From Trichoplax adhaerens (Eukaryota > Placozoa > Uniplacotomia > Trichoplacea > Trichoplacidae), in assembly GCF_000150275.1 (NCBI RefSeq), contig NW_002060948.1, forward strand, positions 259,066 to 323,065: DNA of 64,000 nt. Direction: 5' to 3'. The notes below the pieces were generated by a model, which ran no database searches, was not told the DNA's origin, and saw only the letters and a program-made list of their open reading frames with translations. Position numbers and translations under genes: made by a program. Positions 11,096 to 23,910 of this stretch are shown one piece after another (the first letter of the stretch is position 1; each line of letters starts with the position of its first letter).

Positions 11096-14059
11096 TTAAC
11101 CTTTAATCATGCGAGGGCTGGTATTCTTGTAATCATGGACCAGTTGAGCTTCCTCAAATACATCATCTAAGCTATCCCAAGTATCTGTAGAACTTGCTAA
11201 AGATGTATTACTGATATTCCGATCATTAGGTGTCGCATATTGGTGCCTTTGTAGCATTTCAACAACATCGCCATAGCCATTCGATTTAGCTAAATCGATT
11301 GGATATTTCTTTTTCTACATGATAAAGCAAATATTCACTAAAATTGCTAAGTGGTAATTGTACTATTTAGTAATCTAGATTTCTATGTAACATTATAACA
11401 ACATTTAAGAAGTAGTTCAATTAAATTTTCTTAACCTTATTCTTCAATAGATGATTTGCTCCTAGATTTAGTAAAGTCCTCACACATGCTTTGTAACCCA
11501 GATAAGCAGCAGTATGTATAGGTGTATTCCCTCGCTGTTAAATAGAATAATTATATAAAATAAATGCTTACCTATTTTATTTAAATTCATTGAAATAATA
11601 AATGATTACTTCTAACTTATTATTCGTAAGCAATTCAGATTTAGTTATCAATAAATTATAACCTTGTCTCTCTTATTAATTTTTGCACCATTACGTATTA
11701 GCCATTTTATTAATTCAGTATCATTTGCAAATACTGCAGTATGAATTGGATGATATCTTTCCTGCACGAATAAGTATAAAATTTAAAACTAATGACAATC
11801 AGACACCGTATACTATAGCTTAAAAGGCCTACCTTGCCAGTAGTACAACTAATTATTTTCGGATCATGTCGAAAAAGTATTTCTACACAATTTTGATGGC
11901 CAAGTAAAGCAGCATAATGTATGGGAGCCCAACTGCTGCTCTAATTACGTAAAAGAACATTATATTAAATCCTTTTCACTATTAGAGAAGGGCAAATTAT
12001 AGGAAATTCCGGCGTAATTAGTCGAAGTTTTACGAGTTTAAACCATTTATTATTGTAAATTTAAAGTAAATGATGTTATTAATACAGGTAAAGACTTGTT
12101 AATAACTTCTTGATTTTGCGTAACGGCATTAAATAATTCTTCTTATACTGTATATAAGTAGCGTTAGAAGCTAAGGCACTTACTCCGATATCTAAAATTA
12201 AGGGATCCGCTCCATAACGCAACAACAATTCAACCGCGCTTAAGTCTCCTTTTGCACATGCATAGTGTAAAGCGGTTGCGTTTTTAGCCTATAAAGTATG
12301 TACAGAAGTTGATACAAAATTAATTATTATTTGAACAACATTGCGATAAGTGGTCGAAATATGGATTATGCATCGATAAGATAAACCTGAGCTTTAATTC
12401 ATAAATAACTATAAATAATTTTAATTTGATAATGGCTACTCCCTTATATAAATTTGTTAACATTGTAAAATGCAAATGTCTAAGTGTAGTCGTCTACTAC
12501 AGTACCAATGTGCTGGTAATAATATAGCCTAATGTTTTTGCCAATATAGTATCATAGGAAGTGCATTAATAAATACCAGTTTATACTTTACTGTTTATAT
12601 CTGATATCACTTGAAATCTCCCTTCTGGAATATCATAATAAAGACAATAAACAGAAATATAAGACTTTTACAACTACAGATCAATCCAGCAATATTAGAT
12701 TTTACCTATAGTAATATGCAATTCGACGATTTTGTCACATTATATTGTAAATAAGATTAAATAGTATTGGTAATTGGATGATGTACTTCAATTTGATAAT
12801 GTGCCTTTAGACCAAGAATAAACTTTCTAACTGTCTCTTGATACTATATCGTTGGACGACTAACTCATATTACGTATAATCAACAGCTAGTATTTTCTTA
12901 CTTTAATACGAAAATAGTCAATTTCCTTCTCACTTAAAGTCGCTTCATTAATATCACATTGATGTTCTTTTAATACTTCTTCATCTTCGTACTTAGCCGC
13001 AAAATAAATCTTTTCTACAAGATCGTTTGCCTATTTTAATAGTATCGTATAGTAGACAATTTTTAAGAGATTGATAAAATCAAAACAACCTCTGCATGAC
13101 ATAGTGGTAAGGTAATTATCAGCCAAACAAATGAACGATCAGTAAGTAAACGATGTAAATAGATCGATTAATTGTTAACTAGATAGAATATAATTATTGA
13201 CAGCGCTTAAATTGCGATATCATAACACAAGGAGCAAAAATATAATTTAAACCATTTGATTCATTTCATCTTACATTTTCCATTGCGGTAAATTATCAAT
13301 TTCTACGGAATTCTTCTAGAGTTCTAGTGATTGATATAAGAAATAATTACTATTTTAGTGACAATAAAGAAATTATTCTTGAAAAACGTATTATCAACTT
13401 AAACAGAGTTCTTTTTTAGCCTTAATAATTAATAATAAGACATAATTACGGTATGAATAACAATGAAGAAGTTATCATGAAAATATCAGTTATACTATTA
13501 ATTTCGTGTCCGTAGCCGCAGCTATAGCATTTAACCCGTCTAACTTTATATTAAAAAAGATAACAACACTAATATTAACTACGCTACTTTACCAAATCTC
13601 TAACGATAGTTAGTATCAGTCTGTATGGTGACTATATACGTAAAACGTACGATAATGACTCAGAGATATTGTTGTTTTTAAGTTCATTGCTATCATGTTA
13701 AATCATATTTCTGCCTACTTGCAACGGGGATGATTATGCACCTACGTATACTATATAATCAACGTTACCCGATCACTACTTCCTCTGAAATCTTTTGAGT
13801 ATATACCGTATGATATAGTTCTGCTATATCTGTACCATAACATCTAATTACCTAATAAAAGTTTAATCAATCTTTTAAATTTCTTTACCTTCCAGCTTAT
13901 AACATCCTTTAGGAGAACCTTTAAACATGATTTTAGCGTCTAGATCAAAGGAGAAATGTGACGACACATGATGGCGATCTTTATTTAGAATAGCATCGAT
14001 GACTCTATAATGAGTAGCACTGAGTAAAGATTGTACTACCCCGATCAAATTGTTACGGT
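11096..14059 (-). CDS. Ankyrin-repeat protein (5' end unresolved)
   Basis: Exons at 11096-11314, 11436-11534, 11663-11761, 11833-11940, 12184-12288 and 12902-13030 join in phase 0 and close on a TAA. One upstream exon (13889-14059, open; VVQSLLSATHYRVIDAIL) probably belongs, but its phase requires a further exon not found between 13031 and 13888. Each middle exon is one ankyrin repeat: TALHYACAKGDLSAVELLLR, APIHYAALLGHQNCVEI, HPIHTAVFANDTELIKWLI, TPIHTAAYLGYKACVRTLL, and a terminal YPIDLAKSNGYGDVVEML. The C-terminal tail (about 50 aa) is acidic and Ser/Thr-rich (TSLASSTDTWDSLDDVFEEA). The one-repeat-per-exon layout with phase-0 joins is typical. Ankyrin repeats bind proteins; the specific family was not identified. 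Confidence 0.8.
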
Positions 14060-15590
14060 CTATTCATAATTGATTATGCAAGCGTTCGAACAATAAAGCA
14101 TGGTTATGCATTTATTTACTCCAAGATATGTTTACGGTTCCTTTGTTTTATATCCAGTATAGACACTATACAATATGCAAAGTAAAATAATGTAAAATAA
14201 TTTCCACTTATTATAGTACTAAATCGTGCTACTAAATATTAATAGATGGTCTTAGATGCAATATTTTATAATTAAATTCATTCTAGTGTTCACTTCAATC
14301 CTGCTAAGATCAGGAGCAATTGAGAGTAAAAATATAACTAGGAATGGTTTTTACTATACTCGTATGCCCAGTATACAAAACCCGTAACCTATATAGCGTA
14401 TACAGAAGGAAAAAAAGCGCGCCTAGTTAAGCTATGGCGATTCAGACATCATATGCAATAGACCAATAATGCAAAGGATGCTAGCTATTGCATTACTACC
14501 TGTAAGATACACTTAAGATCTGGATTGTGTACGTAAGTTCGCAATAACTTACGGAATAGTACAATATCGCGAAATTATTGATCGCGTCCATTTAGCCATT
14601 ACAAGTATGGTATCGTCTATAATTACATTATTACAGACGCCCATGCTTACTATAGCGATCACAATCGATTGGAACGCAGTTGCTATCTCGCCAATTTATA
14701 CTGTAGCACTTATAGTTGTTGCTAGAAATTCCATATGAAATAGGTTAAGAAAATATAGCGTCTGAAAGTTGAGTAGCTTTAATTAATTTCCTGTAGTTAA
14801 TGTTTTATTGCTATTTACTGTACTGTACTATGTGCCATATTGCGAGCCCATTGACAGTATTAGTACTGTAGAATTATGCATTTTTATTAGTTCTTATTTT
14901 ACCTGTATAAAAGAGCGATTATGTATAAAAGAAATTCCTATCATTTATTATCACTAATACAGTGGAAGTATCAAATTTAAGCCTAATCCGGCTTTAAAAA
15001 ATCTACAAATTACAACGTGGTATTATTACCATTTAATGTAAAAACTAAATAATAATCACAGGATAGTATATCTTGTACAATACGTTTGTATACATATTAT
15101 CGTGGCCTAAAGACATAAAATTAAGAAAAGAAAACTCCTCTATCAGCTCATTCAATGACATAATTTACGAGTTTGATGAAATAGCGTCGCTATCGTGGAA
15201 ATGCTAATCAACTGCATTCTAGCAAAATTGTGATGTCGGTTATCCATCTGTCTTGTTGTAAAATGGCTGTCAACTGAGCTAGTGCGTGTATATTCCTTGT
15301 TGGCTGTATATTACAACAACTAGAGCTACGTACTGCATTTATTTGATCCTCTAATTTTACTGCTTCATGATTTATTTTTGAATATCATGCGTTGTTCGAC
15401 ATGTAATCAAAATCTTGAAATTTTCCTGGTTGCTAGCTCCGTATTTTGTAGTATCCAAGTCATGAAACCAGATTATATTCATAAGCTATCCTCTGTACTG
15501 ACGTTTGCGTGTTTGCGTACCCATCTCATTAAGGTGGACGAGCCATGACTGCACTCGTCCTCTCTGTCCGTCCGACCGCACTATATTTCA
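14060..15590. other. Spacer between ankyrin gene and OTUB1
   Basis: AT-rich, with no exon of recognisable family. It may hold the missing 5' exons of the ankyrin gene. Confidence 0.45.
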
Positions 15591-15597
15591 TCGCACA

Positions 15598-15735
15598 CCA
15601 GAGTACAGTACAGTATTGTACAGTAGTGCACTGTACACTGTACTGTACATTGTACAAGTGTACAGTACAGTACAGTGGTGTCGCGGTTGACGTGAGCCGG
15701 AGTGAGGCGTGCAACGTACAGTACAGTACAACACT
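15598..15735. repeat. (TACAG)/(TACTG) palindromic pentamer cluster
   Basis: Runs of ACAGTACAGTA and CACTGTACACTGTACTG alternate, giving overlapping inverted repeats. ORFs on both strands through this block (15505-15850) are low-complexity translations of the repeat. It lies about 300 bp upstream of the OTUB1 start codon. Confidence 0.85.
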
Positions 15736-16032
15736 CTACAAGCTGACTCTACCAGCTGACGGTACCAGATTAGGGCCTGGCCTCCAACTTGACTGGAGGG
15801 TCTCTAGGGGATCTCAAGGCCACACTATGCAACTTTTCAACGTTTCATGACCCGCAAAGAATGAATTGACCCTGGAGTAAAGTCAGACCTGTTTCGATGA
15901 CACTGTAATAAGACACGATCGAGTGATTCTAGTCTACTGTAAACTGCCTGCGTTATTTACCTATTCGATAGGATCAATGTTAGCCAAGTAAAAACTTTAA
16001 AAATTAGCAAAGGATCGACGACGAAAGCAGAC

Positions 16033-18441
16033 ATGGAAGCAGAGAATGGTAAATCAACACAAGAAAATACTGGAATGGATGCAAGTACCGAAGCAGAAAA
16101 CTTAGATCAAAAGATCATGGATCAGATGGAACTGATAAGGAAAGAGATAGAAGAATCTGTACCGTTACTTAGCCATAAAGAGGACATAGCCTCATTGGCT
16201 AAAGAATATCCTCCGGACGATGCTATTTACCAAGGCAAAATACGATCATTATATTCCAGTTATCGATGGATAAGGAGAACTCGTCGTGATGGTAACTGCT
16301 TTTATAGAGCTTTTGGTATTTCATTGATGGAAATGCTTAAGCAAAATCCCGATGAATATCATAGGTATGTTGAAACTCCAAGGAGATGACCTGATAAGCT
16401 AGCTAGTCAAGTAGACATCCTGCACAAATAATTTCTTGCTGCAGTTTGAATGCAGTTACGATCTGTTGTATAAGCAAGTGCTGGCTGCCACGACACTGTG
16501 ATATTCAATGATATCGAAAATAGAATGCAATAAATAAATTCAATTCAAAAATATTATTCTACTACAAAGCTGTTAACTAGATACTGACTATTACTAAATA
16601 GAATAACTACATTTATGATATTGTATTGTATCCATCATCCATGAGATACCACATACTCCAATGGACACACTAGTCTACTCATGACGCTTAAAAACTTCGC
16701 GGAAATACTATGCCAAATAATTCCTTATCCAACCCGATTGTACATTATAAAGTGATGAATATAATTATATAATAGTTAACTGGTATACACTGATTCGGGT
16801 TATAACCTAGTGTAATCAAGACGGGCATAGAATTACTTGTATTACCTAACATGAGTGGTATTAAAGCGATAAGTTCAAGGTATAGTAGAAGTTTAACAAC
16901 TGAGTGATAAATGCTTCATCTATCGTACATTGCGTCGAGTAATACTTGCATAGTATTGAACAAATACGTGCATTATGACACTATATTTTCGTATTAAAAA
17001 TCGTATTGAAATCCTATTGCGCTGACAAAGTGGCTCCGTAATATATCTATGCCGCACTGTACCATGGACTACCAGAAGAAACCTCTCGGTTTTCTTCTAA
17101 AAATCCATGACTGTACAATTTACATATCAACGCTTAAATAGTTATTTCTTAAATTATTTCCCGAAAATCAATACCATGACTTCATTCATGGCTTTTAGCT
17201 AATTTTTACTTTTAGTCATATAAATTAATTATATGTCGCAAGAGACTATCAACTAAGTAACAATGTATTTATATATCGTATAGATATACGTACGAAGTAA
17301 AGTGCGCCATTTTTAGCCGTAACTTTTAGGTGCAATCTCCTTATTTCTAGCCCGCTTCATATCTGCTTTAATTTATTTAGGGGCCTGAAATAGTTTCTTA
17401 AATTTACAATCAGTGTAATTAATTAAACTTACATTCTCGCCTGTTTTAAAGTTAAATTGCTCCCTACAGTTGTTACGTTTATTTTGATCTTTAGTAATAT
17501 CTGAAATTATATCAATACTTCTGATTTAGAGTTTACAAAGTCATCGAAGAAAGCAAAGACCGATTAATAGAACTTGGCTATCAAGCTTTTATCATTGAAG
17601 ATTTCCATCAAACTGTGAGTAATAAATAATAGGCTAAATATTTTATAAAATCTACTATATTTATAATTTTATATCGACCATAAACATCTTCTTCTTGAAC
17701 AGCATTCATATCAAAATGGATATAATATAATGTCAACTTGCTATTCAATCATTCTTCGATGTACCGATTACATCAATTTTCGATTAAATGACAATTAAAG
17801 ACTGTGCCAGCCATATTATTCACTTTTTTTCGACTCTTCCTGCTTACGCAATCATTACATGCAATAGCTCGAATTCCTATGCATTACTGTATATCTTCAA
17901 ATTACATGTAAACAGATACCAGAGTCTAAAAATATGTCAGTTTACACTTGGAGATAAATGTACTAACCGATTTAAAACAAAAGCTGAAATTTACTAATGA
18001 GTGGCATACTGATTTTTGCTAACTAGAATATTATTTTATCGAAAATAGGTTCTTACTTTGCTAAAGAATGTTCGTAAAGACGATTGCACTAACGATGAAT
18101 TGGTAGAATGGTTTAATGATCGAGATCTATCAAATTACTTCGTCGTCTACTTCAGATTATTGACATCGGCCCATTTAAAGACTAATGCAGAATTTTTTGA
18201 AAACTTTATAGATGGATATCAATCAGTAAAGGATTTTTGTTCTTACGAAGTTGAGCCTATTGGTAAAGAAAGCGATCACATTCATGCTATCGCTTTAACA
18301 GGATTCCTTAATACGGCTATTGAGATTGTATACTTGAACCATACGGATGATGATCTTTCCAAACATCGATTTCCGGAACATTCCGCTCCACAGTTTACTT
18401 TACTGTATCGCCCTGGCCATTATGACGTCCTGTACAAATAA
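16033..18441 (+). CDS. OTUB1: OTUB1, ubiquitin thioesterase (OTU deubiquitinase)
   Basis: Cysteine protease that cleaves Lys48-linked ubiquitin and also inhibits E2 enzymes non-catalytically. Exons 16033-16364, 17530-17614 and 18049-18441 total 810 bp, encoding 269 aa (human 271). Phases match exactly (CAT-AG joins A-GTT). Exon 1 begins with an acidic N-terminal arm, then YRWIRRTRRDGNCFYRAFGI with catalytic Cys89 and the adjacent Asp86. Exon 2 is VYKVIEESKDRLIELGYQAF then IIEDFHQT. Exon 3 carries FVVYFRLLTSAHLK, EVEPIGKESDHIHAIALTGF and the terminal RPGHYDVLYK with catalytic His263. All triad elements are present, so it should be active. Intron 1 is unusually large for this window (1165 bp). 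An AATAAA lies at 18906-18911. Confidence 0.95.
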
Positions 18442-20395
18442 GATGTCCGTACTGTAATTTGTATAAATGGATTTTAAACTCTACCGTTGTATCAAGAAGT
18501 TTATGACATTGATAAGATCACTTGAGGAGTCTACCCCACTAAAATCTATGAGACATTTTACTGCATGCTATTGGGAAAATTTGGGGCTGATAAATTGAGC
18601 ACATGTGGGCATACTTAATGTCACATAAAATTCGAATTATGACTAATATATTTCTTCCCTCATATAATCACGACTTATTGATAGCATTAATATTTGTTCC
18701 GATTGTTTTATTTCTTTTTCTGCTATATTAATTAAGATTTGATTATTAATCCGATCAACGCTGTGGCTAGAGTTACGGCGTATTACCGACTGTTAGCACT
18801 GGAAGGAAACGTCGAACGTTACTGTGCGTAGACTTGTTGTTATTATATTATTAATTGTTGAAATTTCTTAAGGTTGTGTTATACACGTTTGATACTACGT
18901 TTTTCAATAAATATTAAGTAACTATTAGCGGTTACGTTCCTTTACTTAAGATGCTATATCCATTAATCGAACAGTAGCAAACTAGAAATCATAAAAAGAT
19001 ACTTATCTACAAATTATCAGTTTACCGATAAGCTTATTCCCGACAATATAGCACTCAATCCTATTATATTTTCTGAAATATTGATAAATTTCACATTACA
19101 TGTAATCAAAAAATTTATCCATTCAGCTAAATTTCGATTAGCTTAACCATTGATCTATTATAAGAAATTAAAGTAGGAGATAACAACAGAATAAGGTCTG
19201 ATGGCACGAATTGTCACTTTACATTATTAATACGTATTTTGGGTATTTATGTAGTGCTTAATTTTACAGATTCCGCTTGCTATTATACAGTAAATTCACT
19301 GTATAAGCTTCAATTCTCTACTCAAGTTCCGTATATCTGTAATATGCGTACATCATGGTGCAATTGCAACGCCAGCTGAATATGGATTGCGTAATAGATC
19401 GCTTTTAAAATTAGTAAGATTATAGTCCGATAAACTGTAATCGGTATTACTACGAACCATTAATTTTTACTGGTACAAAGGTCCGCGAACAGCTTTCATT
19501 TAAAATCTTGTCAATATGTTTTACATTATAATAAGAAAATTATGCAAACTTTTGCAGACTTTACCTTATGATGTTAAATAGGGATGTTACGCTTAGAGTG
19601 TGGCTAGTAAATCGAATATACGTATTTTATAATCTCACATGCAACGCATACTGCCTTTACCTTATAAAGCTATAAACCTGTGATCACAGAAATCTTGGCA
19701 CATAACAAATTTATTGATCAATGAGCCTTCATACAATACTGCATCAAATACACATTACTTCTCATTGATAAGATAGAGACAAAATTTGAGGATAAATTAT
19801 AATAATTATCATCGCCGAGCGATCAGATACTTATCTGTTAAATATTATTGCAAGAAATTTTAGGAGTTTAACATTAATTTAAATTGGTACTGTTGTCGTT
19901 ATCGACAATAAACTATTCTTAACCCTGTACGAGGCTATCTTCAGTGTACAATATTCGTCCTTATTCCAAATACTTATCGGAATGGAAGTAGTATCTTATT
20001 GATGCTCCTGAAAGAAAATTTAAAGCACAAGCAATAATTTATCCCTAAAAATTGTAATGTACGCCATCAGTATTAGTCATCGTTGTATTTATTTTTAATA
20101 CTGATGTACAGGATTTACGTATCTTCGGTATTGCTATAATATAGTTTAATTGCATAGCTATGGGCTATAGGACACAAGAATTGTTAAAAATGACTGCATG
20201 GAGCAAGCATTCAATAAAATTACTTAACTATTTCAAGATGGAGTAAAAACAGGAAAAAGCAAATGAGGAATAAAATATGTAATTCGATGTATTCAGCAAT
20301 AACATAACTTTTGGTAGAAAGATAAAAGTGAAAAGGCTACTGTATTAAGACGCTAATGATATCAGTTTTAATCTTCATCATATTTCGCTGAGATT
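18442..20395. other. Convergent spacer between OTUB1 and PAQR gene A
   Basis: About 2 kb of AT-rich DNA between two converging 3' ends. No exon or long repeat was recognised. Confidence 0.55.
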
Positions 20396-23300
20396 TTATT
20401 TCTTCTTCAATGAGGTGTAAGCATAATATTCTTCTTCTTCAGCTTGATTATGTAACTTGCCTTTACGTAGTAAAGCGTTATAAACTGCTATGATAACCAT
20501 GAGATTTAATATACCAACAATGACAATAGTAAATTCATAAGAAAGATCAGTAACCTTGCTTGTTAATAATAATTGATTTCTACGATGAGTGAAATCACTC
20601 ATGATACCTTTTATGAATGCATCATTGCCAAATGCCAAAAAAATATGAAGCCATTGATGACTATGGCCGATTATATCAAACTGGCCAGGTGCTAGGCGTT
20701 CTGGTAGCCTAGCAATATTGCTCACAAATGACATAGCGTACCAAAACCAGTTGAGATAATAATAGCGTAAGGCTTCAGGATTGCAAGCATCAACAGGACA
20801 TGAGGAAATGCGATAGAATAACGGGAGAGCATTGTAAAAGTAAGGTACCGTAAACGCTAAAGTACGAATTAGGTAGCGAAATCTTAACCATTTATGTCTA
20901 GATATGCACGTGAGGAGACATATAACGTTAGATATCACTACAGAAATAGATAAGAACAATATTCTATGACGATAGAACCAATCGCTGTCTGCTTCGAGCG
21001 CAGGTCTGGCGTAAAACAAGAAAGAAAATCCTCCACATATAGAATATAAGCAAATACCAGCGTAGTCTATGTAGTAACAGGTATGGCGGACATTTGCTGA
21101 CAGGCAACAAAATAAGTGTGCTACACTACTAAAGCCAAGGAAGCCACATGAACCAATCGCGGTAATGATTATTCCGCGTACATATGGGTCCGATATATCA
21201 TTCTTTAAGAAAAATTGCACGTAATTAAAAGCGAAATATAAGCAGGGGATGAGATGCGTCCATACATTTAAAGTTTCATTTGTCCGTTGAAATAAAGACC
21301 TGAAGATAAAAAATTTATTGTTGCTGTTAGTATAATGCATACGAGTACCCGTATATACGTATTGCATGAATAAGCATACGATCAATCATAGAATATTAAG
21401 ATATACGAATACCTTACTCGTGTGTGTATTTTACCTTACGATATACGCATTAAGTAAGATATTAAATAAACAACACTATAATTTACAGCATTACACTAAA
21501 TATTGAATTAGAATATTGAATTAGAATCTCCATTGTAAATTTAATTTATAGTTTATTAGCCTGGCGTAATTTTACTGTACTGTACATCAAGGCAGAGCTC
21601 CCAGTCGTTTCAAAGCCAATAAAATTCTAAATAATGAAATTAAATTATCAACTGCTTAATTATCGTAATGTAAAATTGCACGTACTCACCTACAGTTTTA
21701 TCACCTACCCTCAAAAACTGAAATACACTAACTAATGAACGTATAGGAGTGTAATGTAAATACTTATACTAGCAACTGAGCTAAACCAAAATATGGTAAA
21801 TTACTACAATTATTTTGATTGGTATTTTAAGCCAAGCTCAGTTCAAATATCAACATTTCAATGAAAACTTGATTTTGATTCACTAATTACCATATGTTTC
21901 TGGGATTAAATAATACTACATGATATGAATTGAATGCTATACGTGCCAATGGTAATCTAACACACACCATACTTCGCAAACAGCGATATACTCATAGTAT
22001 TAATCAAACTTTGTGCGTTATATCTTACCGTATCTGCTGCAAATAGCATTTAAGCAATATTATAGCATACTGTATAATGGTACACGCTACATTTATCCTT
22101 AAATAATTGTAAAATTGTCATTTTACTCATAATATGTAAAGTATTCAAACGACAGCTATAAATATTCTTTCCTGGTGCACCATTAAGTATTAGCGTATTA
22201 AGAACTTTTTTTCATTTATAAAAATAGTTTACCCAACTGCGGGCACGGACTGCTAGAGAGATTTCATTGAAGGAATATCTCTAAATTAATTTCTGACTAT
22301 AGCTGTACACTGTACAACATACAGTATGCCTTACATGCAAAAGGATGTAGAGCATCAGTAACCAATCCTCCATATATAATATACTGCATATTAAATAGGG
22401 AACAATACCAAATACTCGAATAGTTTAATGATTGAAATACTTAATTGATGTCATCACGTAATTTATAAACTAATTATTTAATCTAATGACTGATCCAGTC
22501 ATGGAAGCATATGAGAGCCCACTACCAATATATAATTAATCATTACTTTCAATACCTATTCAGTTTCGTCAAAGATAAGAGAACCTAATTCAAAATTTGG
22601 CATGAAAAAGTAACTGTAGTGACACTAAAGACCCTAAAAAGTAATATTTTTACCGGTCTAAGCTATGCTAAAGCTGTACTCTTTTAAAGAAATATTCTCC
22701 TTTAGTATCATAAGTACGTGCTATGTAGTAGTAGTAACAAATCATACTTGTATTTTATATATATTGTGTACAATTATAAGTGCCACAATAAAGGAAATTT
22801 CTATTATAGAAATGACAATGAGTACTAAATCTTAAATCCAGTTGATTTCATCTGTCAATCTTTGAAGATCTACGCACCGCGAGCGAAATTAGAATGCATA
22901 TTGTAGTAAATATTAATATACTACTGCAAGTGAAGCCGTCTAGTCAAAGCTCCAGTACATGTAATGTTTAATCAAAGTTTACTGTAAATACTACAAGACA
23001 ATCCTACGCGTAAAAGGAAAAAAAATTGAATGATTCTAATTATTATACGAGTAATTGCATACCGTATTATAAAAAAAAAAGTAGGTAATGATCATTTGAA
23101 AGAGAATAAGGACGCAACTTGTAAGGATATAAAATCACTCAGACTACTTAGTAATGCGTGTTTAAGGGTCAGTTTAATATTGATGGTAAGAGATTTAAAA
23201 AGTGGCATGTATACTGCACAGTATTTCAATATCATAGCATTAGCCATCAGTTGGCTCTTTTAGGAAATTTGTCCATCAATAAAAATTCTTCATTTCCTAA

Positions 23301-23480
23301 CACGTGTTTCTACAACTCTCACCGAAAGCAAACTGAAAGGTCTGAGAATAACGGGCGATATCCAGATAGTATATACGGTTCTCGATAGAAACTTGGAATT
23401 TGTTTTGCTGTCAATAGCTTTTGATGAAAGGTTTTCTTGTTATCTCGATGACAAGTTGATCTTGCGATTGGTGCACCCAT
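20396..23480 (-). CDS. Membrane progestin receptor-like protein A (PAQR family, class II)
   Basis: Two exons, 23323-23480 and 20396-21299, joined inside an Arg codon (CG then G), encode 352 aa. Exon 1 ends with IPSFYREPYILSGYRPLFSD, the mPR signature before the first helix; exon 2 starts SLFQRTNETLNVWTHLIP. The core has seven hydrophobic segments and the three PAQR metal-site motifs: SSVAHLFCCLSANVRHTCYY, DYAGICLYS and GHSHQWLHIF (HxxxH). Vertebrate mPRs (PAQR5-9) bind steroids at the plasma membrane; the ligand here is unknown. The C-terminus is cytosolic, short and charged (EEEEYYAYTSLKKK). The ATG at 23480 is the only Met upstream in frame before a stop. The 2-kb intron is long for this window. 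Neighbour B is a paralogue on the same strand. Confidence 0.9.
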
Positions 23481-23756
23481 AGCGCAATGTTGATTCTCCT
23501 TCAATAATGATAATTACAACAGCAATTTCATATAGACGATCCTCAATGGAATAAAATCCTATACGAATATATCAACAAACTGTAAGTGAAGATCTCTCTT
23601 CAAACAATATTAGTTGGATGATCCAATCGCAGGATCAATCGCCCAGAGGTGCACTCAAAATCGGCTCAAGTTGCTGCAACCCAAGATGAAATTGAATGGA
23701 AGCTGGCGAGGTCACTAAGGTTTATGTAAATCTCTGCTATGATACCAACTGAACAG

Positions 23757-23910
23757 CCAGCACAGTGCAGTACAGTACACTCAGTTGCCGTTGTTTTACT
23801 CACTCTGCAGTGCTCATACTGTACAGTACTATAGACGTCTTGGAAGGATAAACTATGAAAAGGCAATGTGTAGAATACTGTACTGTACAGCACTGTACTC
23901 CAGTTGTAGT
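23757..23910. repeat. Palindromic pentamer cluster between the PAQR genes
   Basis: ACAGTACACT, CTGTACAGTACT and CTGTACTGTACAGCACTGTACT phrases occur within about 150 bp. This is the same self-complementary family seen elsewhere in the window. The 23666-23893 minus-strand ORF across it looks spurious. Confidence 0.75.

Noticed and set aside
15505-15850. Three ORFs on both strands upstream of OTUB1
   Set aside because: They translate the TACAG/TACTG repeats and show no family similarity.
17788-17997. 69-aa plus-strand ORF
   Set aside because: It lies wholly in intron 2 of OTUB1, whose flanking exons join perfectly in phase.
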